From Acidimicrobiales bacterium (GTDB lineage: Bacteria > Actinomycetota > Acidimicrobiia > Acidimicrobiales > Bog-793), in contig JASHRK010000038.1 of NCBI GenBank assembly GCA_030037405.1, positions 1 to 7,388 of the forward strand: a stretch of 7,388 nucleotides of DNA, given 5' to 3'. This document shows positions 1-5,925 of the stretch, one piece after another. The stretch's first letter is position 1. Every line of letters begins with the position of its first letter. A model generated the notes under the pieces. That model did no database searches and had not been told where the DNA came from. It saw only the letters and a list, made by a program, of their open reading frames with translations. Position numbers and translations under genes: made by a program.

Positions 1-97
1 ACGCCGTGACGACCGAGATGCCGAGCCTCCTCGCCGCCTCCAGGTACTCGGCCGCCCGGTACGTGCCGGTCGGGAGGATGAGGACGGCTGTGGGCAC
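1..97 (-). CDS. Probable ATP-grasp family protein, N-terminal fragment
   Basis: The minus strand is open from a GTG at 97 down to the window edge and encodes 32 residues, beginning VPTAVLILPTGTYRAAEYLE and continuing with an AARRLGISVV-type segment. A hydrophobic beta strand, a P-T-x-T-Y-R-A turn and a helix ending in RRLG(I/V)xVV resemble the start of the pre-ATP-grasp (Rossmann-like) domain of uncharacterised ATP-grasp carboxylate-amine ligases, as I remember them. The minus-strand ATG at 106-104 is in another frame, so GTG is the best visible start. The gene is divergent from nfuA with a 31-base gap. Only the first part of the protein is present, with no ATP-binding or catalytic residues, so substrate and function cannot be stated. 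The family assignment is an inference from a short segment. Confidence 0.55.
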   Translation of the reverse strand, partial: MPTAVLILPTGTYRAAEYLEAARRLGISVVTA

Positions 98-103
98 GGT
101 GAC

Positions 104-109
104 ATGATG
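104..109 (-). promoter_or_regulatory. Possible -10 element for the leftward gene
   Basis: Read on the minus strand the hexamer is CATCAT, followed by six bases and then the GTG start at 97. Spacing equals that of the rightward unit heads, and the second A and sixth T of TANNNT are kept, but the first T is missing. It would place the start of transcription at or near the GTG. The support is weak. Confidence 0.22.
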
Positions 110-116
110 CCGGGTC

Positions 117-122
117 TAGCCT
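117..122 (+). promoter_or_regulatory. -10 element TAGCCT, leaderless nfuA start
   Basis: TAGCCT fits the TANNNT -10 pattern and lies six bases before the ATG at 129, so transcription would begin at about the A of the start codon. A GAGG at 124-127 is only one base from the ATG, too close to act as a Shine-Dalgarno sequence. A near-consensus GTGACA at 99-104 is only 12 bases upstream of the hexamer, too near for an ordinary -35 element. The same layout recurs before aroC and pepQ, which strengthens the call. Confidence 0.55.
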
Positions 123-128
123 TGAGGC

Positions 129-776
129 ATGTCAGGTGATGGAGCCCTCCGGATCACCGAGGCCGCGAGGGAGATGGTGCTCGGTATCCGGGCGGGCGAG
201 GAGAACGCCGAGTCGCTCGCTCTTTGGCTCGAGATCAGCGGGGCTGCTCGGGGCGCGTACACCTACGACATGTGGTTCCAGCAGGCCCTCGACGCCAGTC
301 CCGACGACTCGGTGACAAGCGACGGAGGGCTGACCGTCGTCGTCGCCGCCAGCAGCGTCGACCGGATGGCGGGAGCGACGCTGGACGTGGGTGAGACTGC
401 CGGCGAGCCGGGTCTCGTGATGCTCAACCCCAACGGCCCGGCGCCGGAACGGCCGGCCGTCCAGGGTGCGCTCGAGGACCTGCCCGGCACCGACCTCTCG
501 GGCCCGGTCCCGCAGCGGATCATCGACGTGCTCGACCAGGAGGTCAACCCGCAGATCGCGATGCACGGCGGTTGGGCGGACCTCGTCGCCTTCGACGACG
601 GGACGGCCTACGTGCGCATGCTCGGAGGCTGCCAGGGATGCGGGCTCGCCTCCCTCACGCTCACCCAGGGCATCTCGGTCGCCATCCAGGATGCGGTGCC
701 CGAGGTGACCGCCGTCGTCGACGTCACCGACCACGCCTCCGGGACGAACCCCTACTACGAGCCGGCGAAGAAGTGA
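129..776 (+). CDS. nfuA: NfuA-type Fe-S cluster carrier (degenerate HesB-like domain + NifU C-terminal domain)
   Basis: This 215-residue cytosolic protein is a likely iron-sulfur cluster carrier that delivers [4Fe-4S] clusters to apo-enzymes. Residues about 7-100 resemble an A-type (HesB/IscA) domain that has lost its cluster-binding cysteines: there is no cysteine before residue 168. A proline-rich linker follows at about 101-128. The Nfu domain covers about 129-205 and carries the signature GGCQGCGLAS with C168 and C171, the pair that holds a cluster at a dimer interface. The tail DHASGTNPYYEPAKK resembles the C-terminus of enterobacterial NfuA. Length is slightly above the roughly 190 residues of E. 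coli NfuA. The ATG at 129 is chosen because the domain begins directly after it and a -10 element sits six bases upstream. The gene appears to be transcribed alone, as 59 bases and another promoter separate it from aroC. Confidence 0.9.
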   Translation: MSGDGALRITEAAREMVLGIRAGEENAESLALWLEISGAARGAYTYDMWFQQALDASPDDSVTSDGGLTVVVAASSVDRMAGATLDVGETAGEPGLVMLNPNGPAPERPAVQGALEDLPGTDLSGPVPQRIIDVLDQEVNPQIAMHGGWADLVAFDDGTAYVRMLGGCQGCGLASLTLTQGISVAIQDAVPEVTAVVDVTDHASGTNPYYEPAKK

Positions 777-823
777 CTGAGTAGAGCTCGGCGAGCAGTT
801 CCGGTCTCCTTACCAGCTCGAAC

Positions 824-829
824 TACCGT
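824..829 (+). promoter_or_regulatory. -10 element TACCGT, leaderless aroC start
   Basis: TACCGT matches TANNNT and is followed by exactly six bases before the aroC ATG at 836. No purine-rich ribosome-binding sequence lies in the preceding 20 bases. I do not see a good -35 hexamer at 16-18 bases upstream. The rest of the 777-835 gap shows no clear terminator for nfuA. Confidence 0.5.
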
Positions 830-835
830 TGCACC

Positions 836-1996
836 ATGTTGCGGTTCCTCACGGCCGGCGAGTCCCACGGGCGAGGTCTCGTCGTCATCGTCGAGGGCCT
901 CCCCGCCGGCCTTGCCATCACCGAGGAGGAGGTCCAGGGCGAGCTCGCCCGGCGTCGCCTCGGGTATGGGCGCGGGCCGCGCATGCGTTTCGAGAAGGAC
1001 GAGATCTCGCTTCTCGGGGGGGTGAGGCATGGCCGGACGCTCGGCTCTCCCGTGGCGATCGAGATCGCCAACACCGAGTGGCCCAAGTGGACCGAGGAGA
1101 TGTCGCCGGCACCGGGCGCGCCCGCCAAACCGCTCACGGCGCCCCGTCCCGGGCACGCCGACCTTTCGGGGATGCAGAAGTACGGTCTCTCGGATGCTCG
1201 CGACGTCCTGGAGCGTGCCTCCGCCCGTGAGACGGCGGCGCGGACGGCGGCGGGTTGCCTCGCGAAGGCCCTCCTCGCGCAGCTTGGCATCAGCGTCCTC
1301 AGCCACGTGGTGGCGCTCGGCGCCGCCAGGCTCGCCTCGCCCGTCCGGCCCCTTCCCGAGGATCTCGACCGGATCGACGACTCGCCCGTTCGCTGCGCCG
1401 ACCCCGAGACCGAGCAAGCGATGATCGCCGAGGTGAAGGCGGCGGCGAAGGTGGGCGACTCGCTCGGGGGGATGGTCGAGGTGCTCGCCCGGGGCGTGCC
1501 CGTCGGCCTCGGCAGCCACGTCCACTGGGATCGCAAGCTCGACGGGCTGCTCGCCCAGGCGGTGATGTCGATCCAGGCCGTGAAGGCGGTCGAGATCGGC
1601 GACGGCGTGCCGATCTCGGCTCTGCGCGGCTCGGAGGCTCACGACGCCATCTACTGGGACGCCGAGCGGCACGAGTACTTCCGCCGGACCGACCGTGCGG
1701 GCGGGATAGAAGGCGGTATCTCGACGGGCGGGCTTCTCTGGCTGCGTGCCGCCATGAAGCCGCTGGCGACGCTCAACCGTCCCGTGCTCGCCACCGTCGA
1801 CACGCGCTCGAAGGAGGCGACGGTCTCCTTCAAGGAGCGGACCGACGTGACGGCGGTGCCGGCGATGGGAGTGGTCGCAGAGACGATGGTCTCTCTCGTC
1901 CTTGCGGGCGAGGCACTGCGAAAGTTCGGGGGAGACTCGGTGGCAGAGCTCGTCCGCAACCGGGACGGCTACGTGAAGGCGCTCGAAGAGTCCTGA
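836..1996 (+). CDS. aroC: Chorismate synthase
   Basis: Chorismate synthase (386 residues) converts 5-enolpyruvylshikimate-3-phosphate to chorismate by loss of phosphate, using reduced FMN. It is the last step of the shikimate pathway. The protein opens with MLRFLTAGESHGRGLVVIVE, the family's first signature, including H11. The RPGHADLSGMQKYG segment supplies the second conserved histidine (H107) and is followed by the DARDVLERASARETAARTAA helix. Near the C-terminus DTRSKEATVSFKERTDVTAV and the following P-A-M-G-V-V-A-E form the third signature. Length and start agree with actinobacterial homologues, and nothing appears truncated. It heads the aro unit, with aroK starting one base after its TGA. 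The mRNA is probably leaderless. A 490-codon open frame antisense to it is a GC-composition artefact. Confidence 0.98.
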   Translation: MLRFLTAGESHGRGLVVIVEGLPAGLAITEEEVQGELARRRLGYGRGPRMRFEKDEISLLGGVRHGRTLGSPVAIEIANTEWPKWTEEMSPAPGAPAKPLTAPRPGHADLSGMQKYGLSDARDVLERASARETAARTAAGCLAKALLAQLGISVLSHVVALGAARLASPVRPLPEDLDRIDDSPVRCADPETEQAMIAEVKAAAKVGDSLGGMVEVLARGVPVGLGSHVHWDRKLDGLLAQAVMSIQAVKAVEIGDGVPISALRGSEAHDAIYWDAERHEYFRRTDRAGGIEGGISTGGLLWLRAAMKPLATLNRPVLATVDTRSKEATVSFKERTDVTAVPAMGVVAETMVSLVLAGEALRKFGGDSVAELVRNRDGYVKALEES

Positions 1997-1997
1997 G

Positions 1998-2570
1998 ATG
2001 GCGGACCACGTGCTCGTGATCGGGATGATGGGCTCGGGCAAGACCACGGTCGGGCGGGCGGCCGCCCGGCTCTTGTCCCGACCCTTCCACGACAGCGACG
2101 AGGAGGTGCTGGCGAGGACCGGCATGACCGTGCCGGAGATATTCGCCAGGCGGGGAGAGGCTGCGTTTCGGGCCGAGGAGCGCGCCGTGCTGGCAGCGGC
2201 TCTCGCCTCCCCCGTGCCGTCGGTCATCGCTGTTGCCGGCGGTGCCGTGTTCGACCCCGATTCGCGCCGGCGGATACGACGTGGCGGGGTCGTCGTGTGG
2301 CTGCGGGCGCAGCCTCACGTGCTCGCCGCCCGGGTGGGACCGGGAACGGGCCGGCCTCTCTTGGAGCACGATCCCACCGGGGCGATCCGGCGGCTCGACG
2401 CCGCTCGCAGGCCCGTCTACCGCGCCCTCGCCGACGCCACCGTCGATTCCGACTGCGAGCGACCGGAGATGGTGGCCGAGCGGGTCGCCCACGCGGCGCG
2501 GGCGGTCCTCGACGGGGGGCTCCGGGTGGGCCGCCCGGGCAGCCCGGTCCTCGACGGGGGCTCGGCGTGA
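1998..2570 (+). CDS. aroK: Shikimate kinase
   Basis: Shikimate kinase (190 residues) phosphorylates shikimate at the 3-hydroxyl with ATP. Visible elements are the P-loop GMMGSGKTT (residues 9-17), the D32-S33-D34 shikimate and magnesium site, R58 in the AAFRAEE segment, the lid motif GRPLLEHDP with R119, and the adenine-side RRPVY with R137. The usual GGG shikimate-binding triplet reads A80-G81-G82. The C-terminus is longer than normal (about 170-180 residues) because VLDGG occurs twice (170-174 and 184-188) in a tail encoded by a DNA repeat. ATG at 1998 follows the aroC stop by one base, so translation is probably coupled; a weak GAAGAG lies seven bases upstream. Function is well supported; whether the tail matters is unknown. 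Confidence 0.96.
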   Translation: MADHVLVIGMMGSGKTTVGRAAARLLSRPFHDSDEEVLARTGMTVPEIFARRGEAAFRAEERAVLAAALASPVPSVIAVAGGAVFDPDSRRRIRRGGVVVWLRAQPHVLAARVGPGTGRPLLEHDPTGAIRRLDAARRPVYRALADATVDSDCERPEMVAERVAHAARAVLDGGLRVGRPGSPVLDGGSA

Positions 2571-2604
2571 GCCGCTCGGCTCTCGACGGGAGCTCGGCGT
2601 GAGC
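2508..2604 (+). repeat. Imperfect tandem repeat at the aroK/aroB junction
   Basis: Two 23-base copies with a 32-base period lie at 2550-2572 and 2582-2604. They begin CTCGACGGG, end CTCGGCGTGAGC, and differ at one base. A shorter, diverged copy begins at 2508, 42 bases before the first, and starts with CTCGACGGG plus extra G. The 42-base step is in frame and duplicates VLDGG in the AroK tail. The 32-base step is out of frame, so copy two lies outside aroK. Copy one holds the aroK TGA stop (2568-2570) and copy two holds the aroB GTG start (2599-2601). The single difference changes GGGGG to GGGAG in copy two, giving aroB its Shine-Dalgarno sequence. Confidence 0.85.
2588..2592 (+). promoter_or_regulatory. 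Shine-Dalgarno GGGAG for aroB
   Basis: GGGAG lies six bases before the GTG at 2599 and decides the aroB start. No other start codon in that frame is found between the aroK stop and 2599. It arises within the second copy of the junction repeat. Confidence 0.65.
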
Positions 2605-3687
2605 GGACCGGTCACGTCTTGCCGTGTGGTTCGAGTCGATCTCGGGCCGCGCGGCTACGACGTCGTCATCGGGCGGGGAGCGCGCCGCCAGCTCCCTTCC
2701 TTCGTCCCCGCCGGCGCCCGCCGGGCCGCCGTCGTGACGCAGGCGGGCATCGGCGCCGGCGTCGACCCGGGCATCGACCACGAGGTCATCGAGATCCCCT
2801 CTGGGGAGGCGGCGAAGTGCATGGGGACGGTAGAGGAGATCGGGCGGCGTCTTGCCGAGATGAGGCTGTCGCGCTCCGACGTCGTGGTCGCAGTCGGAGG
2901 CGGGCTCGTGACCGACGTCGCAGGGTTCGCCGCTTCGATCTGGCACCGCGGGACTCCTGTCATCCACGTCGCCACGACCCTCCTCGGCCAGGTCGATGCC
3001 GCCATCGGCGGCAAGACTGGCGTCAATCTCCCCGAGGGCAAGAACCTGCTCGGGACGTTCTGGCAGCCGCTTGCGGTGATCTGCGACACCGAGACGCTCG
3101 ACTCGCTCCCGCCCGAGGAGTGGCGGTCTGGGTGGGGCGAGATGGCGAAGTACGCCTTCATCGGCGTCCCATCGCTCGTCGAGCTGCCCCTTGAGGCTCA
3201 GGTCGAGGCGTGCGTCGCCCTCAAGGCCCGCGTGGTCTGCGACGACGAGCGGGAGTCGTCGGGGGCGCGGATGATCCTGAATTACGGGCACACGCTGGCG
3301 CACGCCCTCGAGGCGGCCGGCGTGGGTGGCCCGGGCACGGCCGGCTCCGCAGGCGGGGGCGCCGGCGTCAGGTTGCGCCACGGCGAGGCCGTCGCAGTCG
3401 GTCTCGTCTTCGCCGCTCGCCTGGCCCGTGCCCTCGGCCGAATCGGAGACGATCGGGTCGCCGAGCACGAAGAGGTCGTGGCGAGCTACCAGCTGCCCCG
3501 GACGATCCCTCGCGGCACCGACCTCGCCCAGCTGGTCGAGCTGATGGCTCGGGACAAGAAGGCTCACGGCGAGCTGACCTTCGTGCTCGACGGGCCGGAT
3601 GGCGTCGAGCCCGTTGCCGGCGTGCCGCCCCCGCTCGTGAAGGAGGTCCTCACCACGCTCGAGGACCGCGGATCGGAGCTCCCGTGA
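2599..3687 (+). CDS. aroB: 3-dehydroquinate synthase
   Basis: AroB (362 residues) converts DAHP to 3-dehydroquinate, the second shikimate-pathway step, using NAD and a divalent metal (usually zinc). The NAD-binding signature GGGLVTDVAGFAASIWHRGT is followed by the TTLLGQVDAAIGGKTGVNLP substrate and phosphate loop. Metal ligands of the family are visible as E181 (GWGEMAKY), H231 (NYGHTLAHA) and H261 (RHGEAVAVG). Residues about 241-257, between the two histidines, are a glycine/alanine-rich stretch where most homologues have only a few residues. The open frame extends far upstream, but that portion overlaps aroK in another frame and is not AroB-like. GTG at 2599 has a good GGGAG site and begins the conserved N-terminus. 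The stop overlaps the aroQ start by four bases (GTGA). Confidence 0.96.
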   Translation: MSGPVTSCRVVRVDLGPRGYDVVIGRGARRQLPSFVPAGARRAAVVTQAGIGAGVDPGIDHEVIEIPSGEAAKCMGTVEEIGRRLAEMRLSRSDVVVAVGGGLVTDVAGFAASIWHRGTPVIHVATTLLGQVDAAIGGKTGVNLPEGKNLLGTFWQPLAVICDTETLDSLPPEEWRSGWGEMAKYAFIGVPSLVELPLEAQVEACVALKARVVCDDERESSGARMILNYGHTLAHALEAAGVGGPGTAGSAGGGAGVRLRHGEAVAVGLVFAARLARALGRIGDDRVAEHEEVVASYQLPRTIPRGTDLAQLVELMARDKKAHGELTFVLDGPDGVEPVAGVPPPLVKEVLTTLEDRGSELP

Positions 3688-4142
3688 GCGATGCGACCGC
3701 AGGCCCGCTTGTGCTCCTCCTCTCGGGACCCAACCTGCAGCTCTTCGGAGAACGCGACCCTGCCATCTACGGCAGAGAAACGCTCCCCGAGCGCGTCGAG
3801 CGCGCCTCTCGGGCAGCCAGCGGGCTCGGGTGGACGCTCGAGCACCTCCAGTCCGATGCCGAGGCAGAGCTGGTGGCAGCGGTCCATCAAGCCCGCGGCC
3901 GGGCCCTGGCGATCGTCGTGAACGCCGGCGCTCTCAGCCACTACGGCTGGTCGCTTCACGACGCACTTGCCGGCTTCGGCGGCATCGTTGTCGAGCTGCA
4001 CGTTTCGAACCCGCAGGCGCGGGAGGCGTGGCGCGCACGCTCTGTGATCTCCCCAGTGTCCGATGGCGTCGTCGCCGGTTTCGGGAGCCTCGGCTACGAG
4101 CTCGCCGTCGAGGCGGCCATCCGCCTCGCGCAGGCGCGCTGA
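3684..4142 (+). CDS. aroQ: Type II 3-dehydroquinate dehydratase
   Basis: AroQ (152 residues) dehydrates 3-dehydroquinate to 3-dehydroshikimate. It is the small type II enzyme, normally a dodecamer of about 145-150-residue subunits. Key positions visible are N17 in SGPNLQLFG, R24 and the catalytic Y29 in GERDPAIYG, N80 and the catalytic H86 in NAGALSHYG, H106 in ELHVSNP, and the ending SPVSDGVVAGFGSLGYELA. The segment after N80 departs from the common NPGAYTHTSVA-like form (A for P; HYGWS for HTSVA), yet the catalytic residues remain. The GTG at 3684 overlaps the aroB stop by four bases, and GGAG ends five bases upstream, so translation is coupled to aroB. The family call is firm. Confidence 0.94.
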   Translation: MSDATAGPLVLLLSGPNLQLFGERDPAIYGRETLPERVERASRAASGLGWTLEHLQSDAEAELVAAVHQARGRALAIVVNAGALSHYGWSLHDALAGFGGIVVELHVSNPQAREAWRARSVISPVSDGVVAGFGSLGYELAVEAAIRLAQAR

Positions 4143-4165
4143 GCCCTCCCGGCGCACCGCCAACT

Positions 4166-4191
4166 GGGCCGGGCGGCGATCGGCACGGCCC
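4166..4191 (+). terminator. Weak GC hairpin after aroQ, possible terminator
   Basis: GGGCCG at 4166-4171 can pair with CGGCCC at 4186-4191 around a 14-base loop. It lies 24 bases after the aroQ stop, within the 89-base gap before pepQ. No T-run follows, though actinobacterial terminators often lack one. The stem is short and such stems are common at this GC content. It could equally be chance, with transcription reading through into pepQ. Confidence 0.25.
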
Positions 4192-4218
4192 CCGCGCTGA
4201 GCTGTCGCAACGCTCGCG

Positions 4219-4224
4219 TATCCT
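4219..4224 (+). promoter_or_regulatory. -10 element TATCCT, leaderless pepQ start
   Basis: TATCCT matches TANNNT and ends seven bases before the ATG at 4232. A weak -35 candidate, CTGAGC at 4197-4202, is separated from it by 16 bases. There is no Shine-Dalgarno sequence before the ATG. This suggests a second promoter driving pepQ-efp-nusB and the gene after it. Confidence 0.55.
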
Positions 4225-4231
4225 TCCCGTC

Positions 4232-5365
4232 ATGAGCCCGGTAGTGGATCGGTCCGATCTCCCAGCGATGGAGACCACCTCTCGCCTCAAGCGCCTTCGT
4301 GAGCATCTCGGGGAAGCCGAGTGCGAGGCCCTCCTCGTCACCTCCCTTGTCAACGTCCGGTACCTCACGGGCTTCAGCGGCTCGGCTGCCATGCTGCTCG
4401 TGACCGAGCACGACACCCTGTTCGTCTCGGACGGCCGTTACCGGGACCAGGCGCGAGCGCAGCTCGAGGCGGCGGGGGTCGAGGCCGACATCGAGATCGG
4501 CCGGCCGGCCGAACAGATCGAGGCCGTGGATCGCCGCCTCTCCGGGATCCGCCGTCTCGGCCTCGAGGCAGGCGACGTGAGCTGGGCGTCCAAGCGGCAC
4601 TTGGCGGCTGCTCTCGGGGCCTTCGCCTCCTCGAAAGGCTCTCTCATCGCCACCGAGGGCCTGGTCGAGCGGCTCCGCAGAACCAAAGACGAGGGCGAGC
4701 TGGCGCGGATCGAGCTTGCCGCCTCCATCGCGGACGTGGCGATAGCTCAGGTCAAAGAGAAGCTACTGGAGGCGCCGTCAGAGGTCGAGTTCGCCCTCGA
4801 TCTCGACTTCGAGATGAGAAGGCGTGGCGCCGACGGCGTCTCCTTCGAGACGATCGTGGGCAGCGGTCCCAACGGAGCCATGCCGCACGCCAGGCCCAGC
4901 CAACGCCAGATCGAACCCGGAGAGCTCGTCGTCCTCGACTTCGGCGCTCTCGTCGACGGCTACCACTCCGACATGACGAGGATGTTCTGCGTAGGTGAGG
5001 TCGCCTCCGATCGCATGACGGAGATGCTCGACGCTGTGCTTGCGGCGCAACGAGCCGGTGTGCGCCTCGTACGCGCAGGCGCCGCCTGCGTCGAGGTCGA
5101 CGCGGCGTGCCGCCAGTCGCTCGAGGAGGCGGATCTCGCCGAGCTGTTCACGCACGGCACCGGGCATGGCGTCGGTCTCGAGATCCACGAGGCGCCCTCG
5201 CTTGGCAAGACCTCGACCGACGTTCTCGAGGAGGGAGACGTCGTCACGGTCGAACCCGGCGTCTACGTGCCCGACCTGGGCGGCGTCCGTATCGAGGACA
5301 CGCTCGCCGTCACCGCCACCGGTTCGCGGCCGCTCACGAAGTCGACGAAGGACACGACGATCTGA
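4232..5365 (+). CDS. pepQ: M24 family Xaa-Pro dipeptidase/aminopeptidase
   Basis: This 377-residue metallopeptidase of family M24 (pita-bread fold) should cleave Xaa-Pro bonds in dipeptides or at peptide N-termini in the cytosol. The N-terminal creatinase-like domain (about 15-140) shows ALLVTSLVNVRYLTGFSGSA. The C-terminal catalytic domain (about 150-370) keeps all five metal ligands: D236 and D247 in LDFGALVDGYHSDMTR, H312 in HGTGHGVGLEIHE, E341 in VTVEPGVY and E355 in GVRIEDT. The open frame runs far upstream through aroQ, but that part is a shadow. ATG at 4232 is chosen because a -10 hexamer lies seven bases upstream; ATG at 4268, 12 codons in, is an alternative that leaves the domain intact. 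The stop overlaps the efp ATG in TGATG. Whether it is a dipeptidase (PepQ) or aminopeptidase (PepP) cannot be settled by reading. Confidence 0.9.
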   Translation: MSPVVDRSDLPAMETTSRLKRLREHLGEAECEALLVTSLVNVRYLTGFSGSAAMLLVTEHDTLFVSDGRYRDQARAQLEAAGVEADIEIGRPAEQIEAVDRRLSGIRRLGLEAGDVSWASKRHLAAALGAFASSKGSLIATEGLVERLRRTKDEGELARIELAASIADVAIAQVKEKLLEAPSEVEFALDLDFEMRRRGADGVSFETIVGSGPNGAMPHARPSQRQIEPGELVVLDFGALVDGYHSDMTRMFCVGEVASDRMTEMLDAVLAAQRAGVRLVRAGAACVEVDAACRQSLEEADLAELFTHGTGHGVGLEIHEAPSLGKTSTDVLEEGDVVTVEPGVYVPDLGGVRIEDTLAVTATGSRPLTKSTKDTTI

Positions 5366-5925
5366 TGCCACTTTCCACGAACGACCTTCGCAACGGGATG
5401 ACCCTCGACTTGCCGGATGGGCTCTTCGCCGTGGTCGAGTTCCAGCACGTGAAGCCGGGCAAGGGCGGGGCCTTCGTGCGCACGAAGCTCCGGAACGCTC
5501 GGACGAGAGCGGTGATAGAGCGGACGTTTCGTGCCGACGAGAAGGTGGAGCAGGCCGTAATCGAGAAACGTGAGATGCAGTACCTCTACAGGGACGGGGA
5601 GCAGTACGTCTTCATGGACTCGACGAGCTACGAGCAGCTGCAGGTCGACTCGGGAACGCTCGGAGAGGCGGCCTCGTACCTGAAAGAGGGCGATTCGGCG
5701 ATCCTGCAGATGTACTCGGGCGAGATCGTCGACGTCGACCTTCCTGCCGCCGTCGAGCTCACGATCGCAGAGACTGAGCCGGGCATCCAAGGTGACCGGG
5801 TGTCGGGTGCTCGTAAGCCCGCGACCCTCGAGACGGGGCGGATCGTGCAAGTCCCGCTCTTCGTCAACCCGGGTGACCGCATCAAGGTGGACACCCGGAC
5901 TGGTGAGTACATCACCAGGGCGTAA
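5365..5925 (+). CDS. efp: Translation elongation factor P
   Basis: EF-P (186 residues) binds ribosomes stalled at consecutive prolines and promotes peptide bond formation. The N-terminal KOW-like domain (1-63) carries the tip loop HVKPGKGGAFVRTKLRN with K33 at the position that is modified in many bacteria. The central OB domain contains EMQYLYRDGEQYVFMDSTSY. The C-terminal domain ends with KPATLETGRIVQVPLFVNPG and the I-K-V-D-T-R-T-G-E-Y family tail. Length is normal. Its ATG shares one base with the pepQ stop (TGATG); GAAGGA lies 12 bases upstream, so coupling to pepQ is likely. No EF-P modification gene is visible here. The loop reads PGKGG, not the PGKGP form I recall for many actinobacterial EF-Ps that work unmodified. 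Confidence 0.97.
   Translation: MPLSTNDLRNGMTLDLPDGLFAVVEFQHVKPGKGGAFVRTKLRNARTRAVIERTFRADEKVEQAVIEKREMQYLYRDGEQYVFMDSTSYEQLQVDSGTLGEAASYLKEGDSAILQMYSGEIVDVDLPAAVELTIAETEPGIQGDRVSGARKPATLETGRIVQVPLFVNPGDRIKVDTRTGEYITRA

Noticed and set aside
99..104. GTGACA as a -35 box for nfuA
   Set aside because: It matches TTGACA at five of six bases, but it is only 12 bases from the TAGCCT hexamer, too short for a normal -35/-10 pair.
777..835. Terminator or small RNA between nfuA and aroC
   Set aside because: Only very short inverted repeats such as GCTCGGCGAGC are present, with no room for a loop and no T-run. Nothing beyond the aroC -10 element is supported.
755..2227. Minus-strand open frame of 490 codons antisense to aroC
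   Set aside because: Its residues are mostly R, A, G, H and P with no recognisable motif, and the opposite strand is an unmistakable aroC. Long antisense frames are expected at this GC content.
2233..2598. Upstream extension of the aroB frame as an AroK-AroB fusion or long AroB
   Set aside because: The AroK part is in a different frame, so there is no fusion, and the extension has no AroB similarity. GTG 2599 with GGGAG is the sound start.
2224..3567. Minus-strand open frame of 447 codons antisense to aroB
   Set aside because: Low-complexity composition with no family motif. The sense strand carries all AroB signatures.
3830..4231. N-terminal extension of the Xaa-Pro peptidase
   Set aside because: It overlaps aroQ in another frame and is arginine-rich without motifs. 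A promoter and ATG at 4219-4234 mark the real start.
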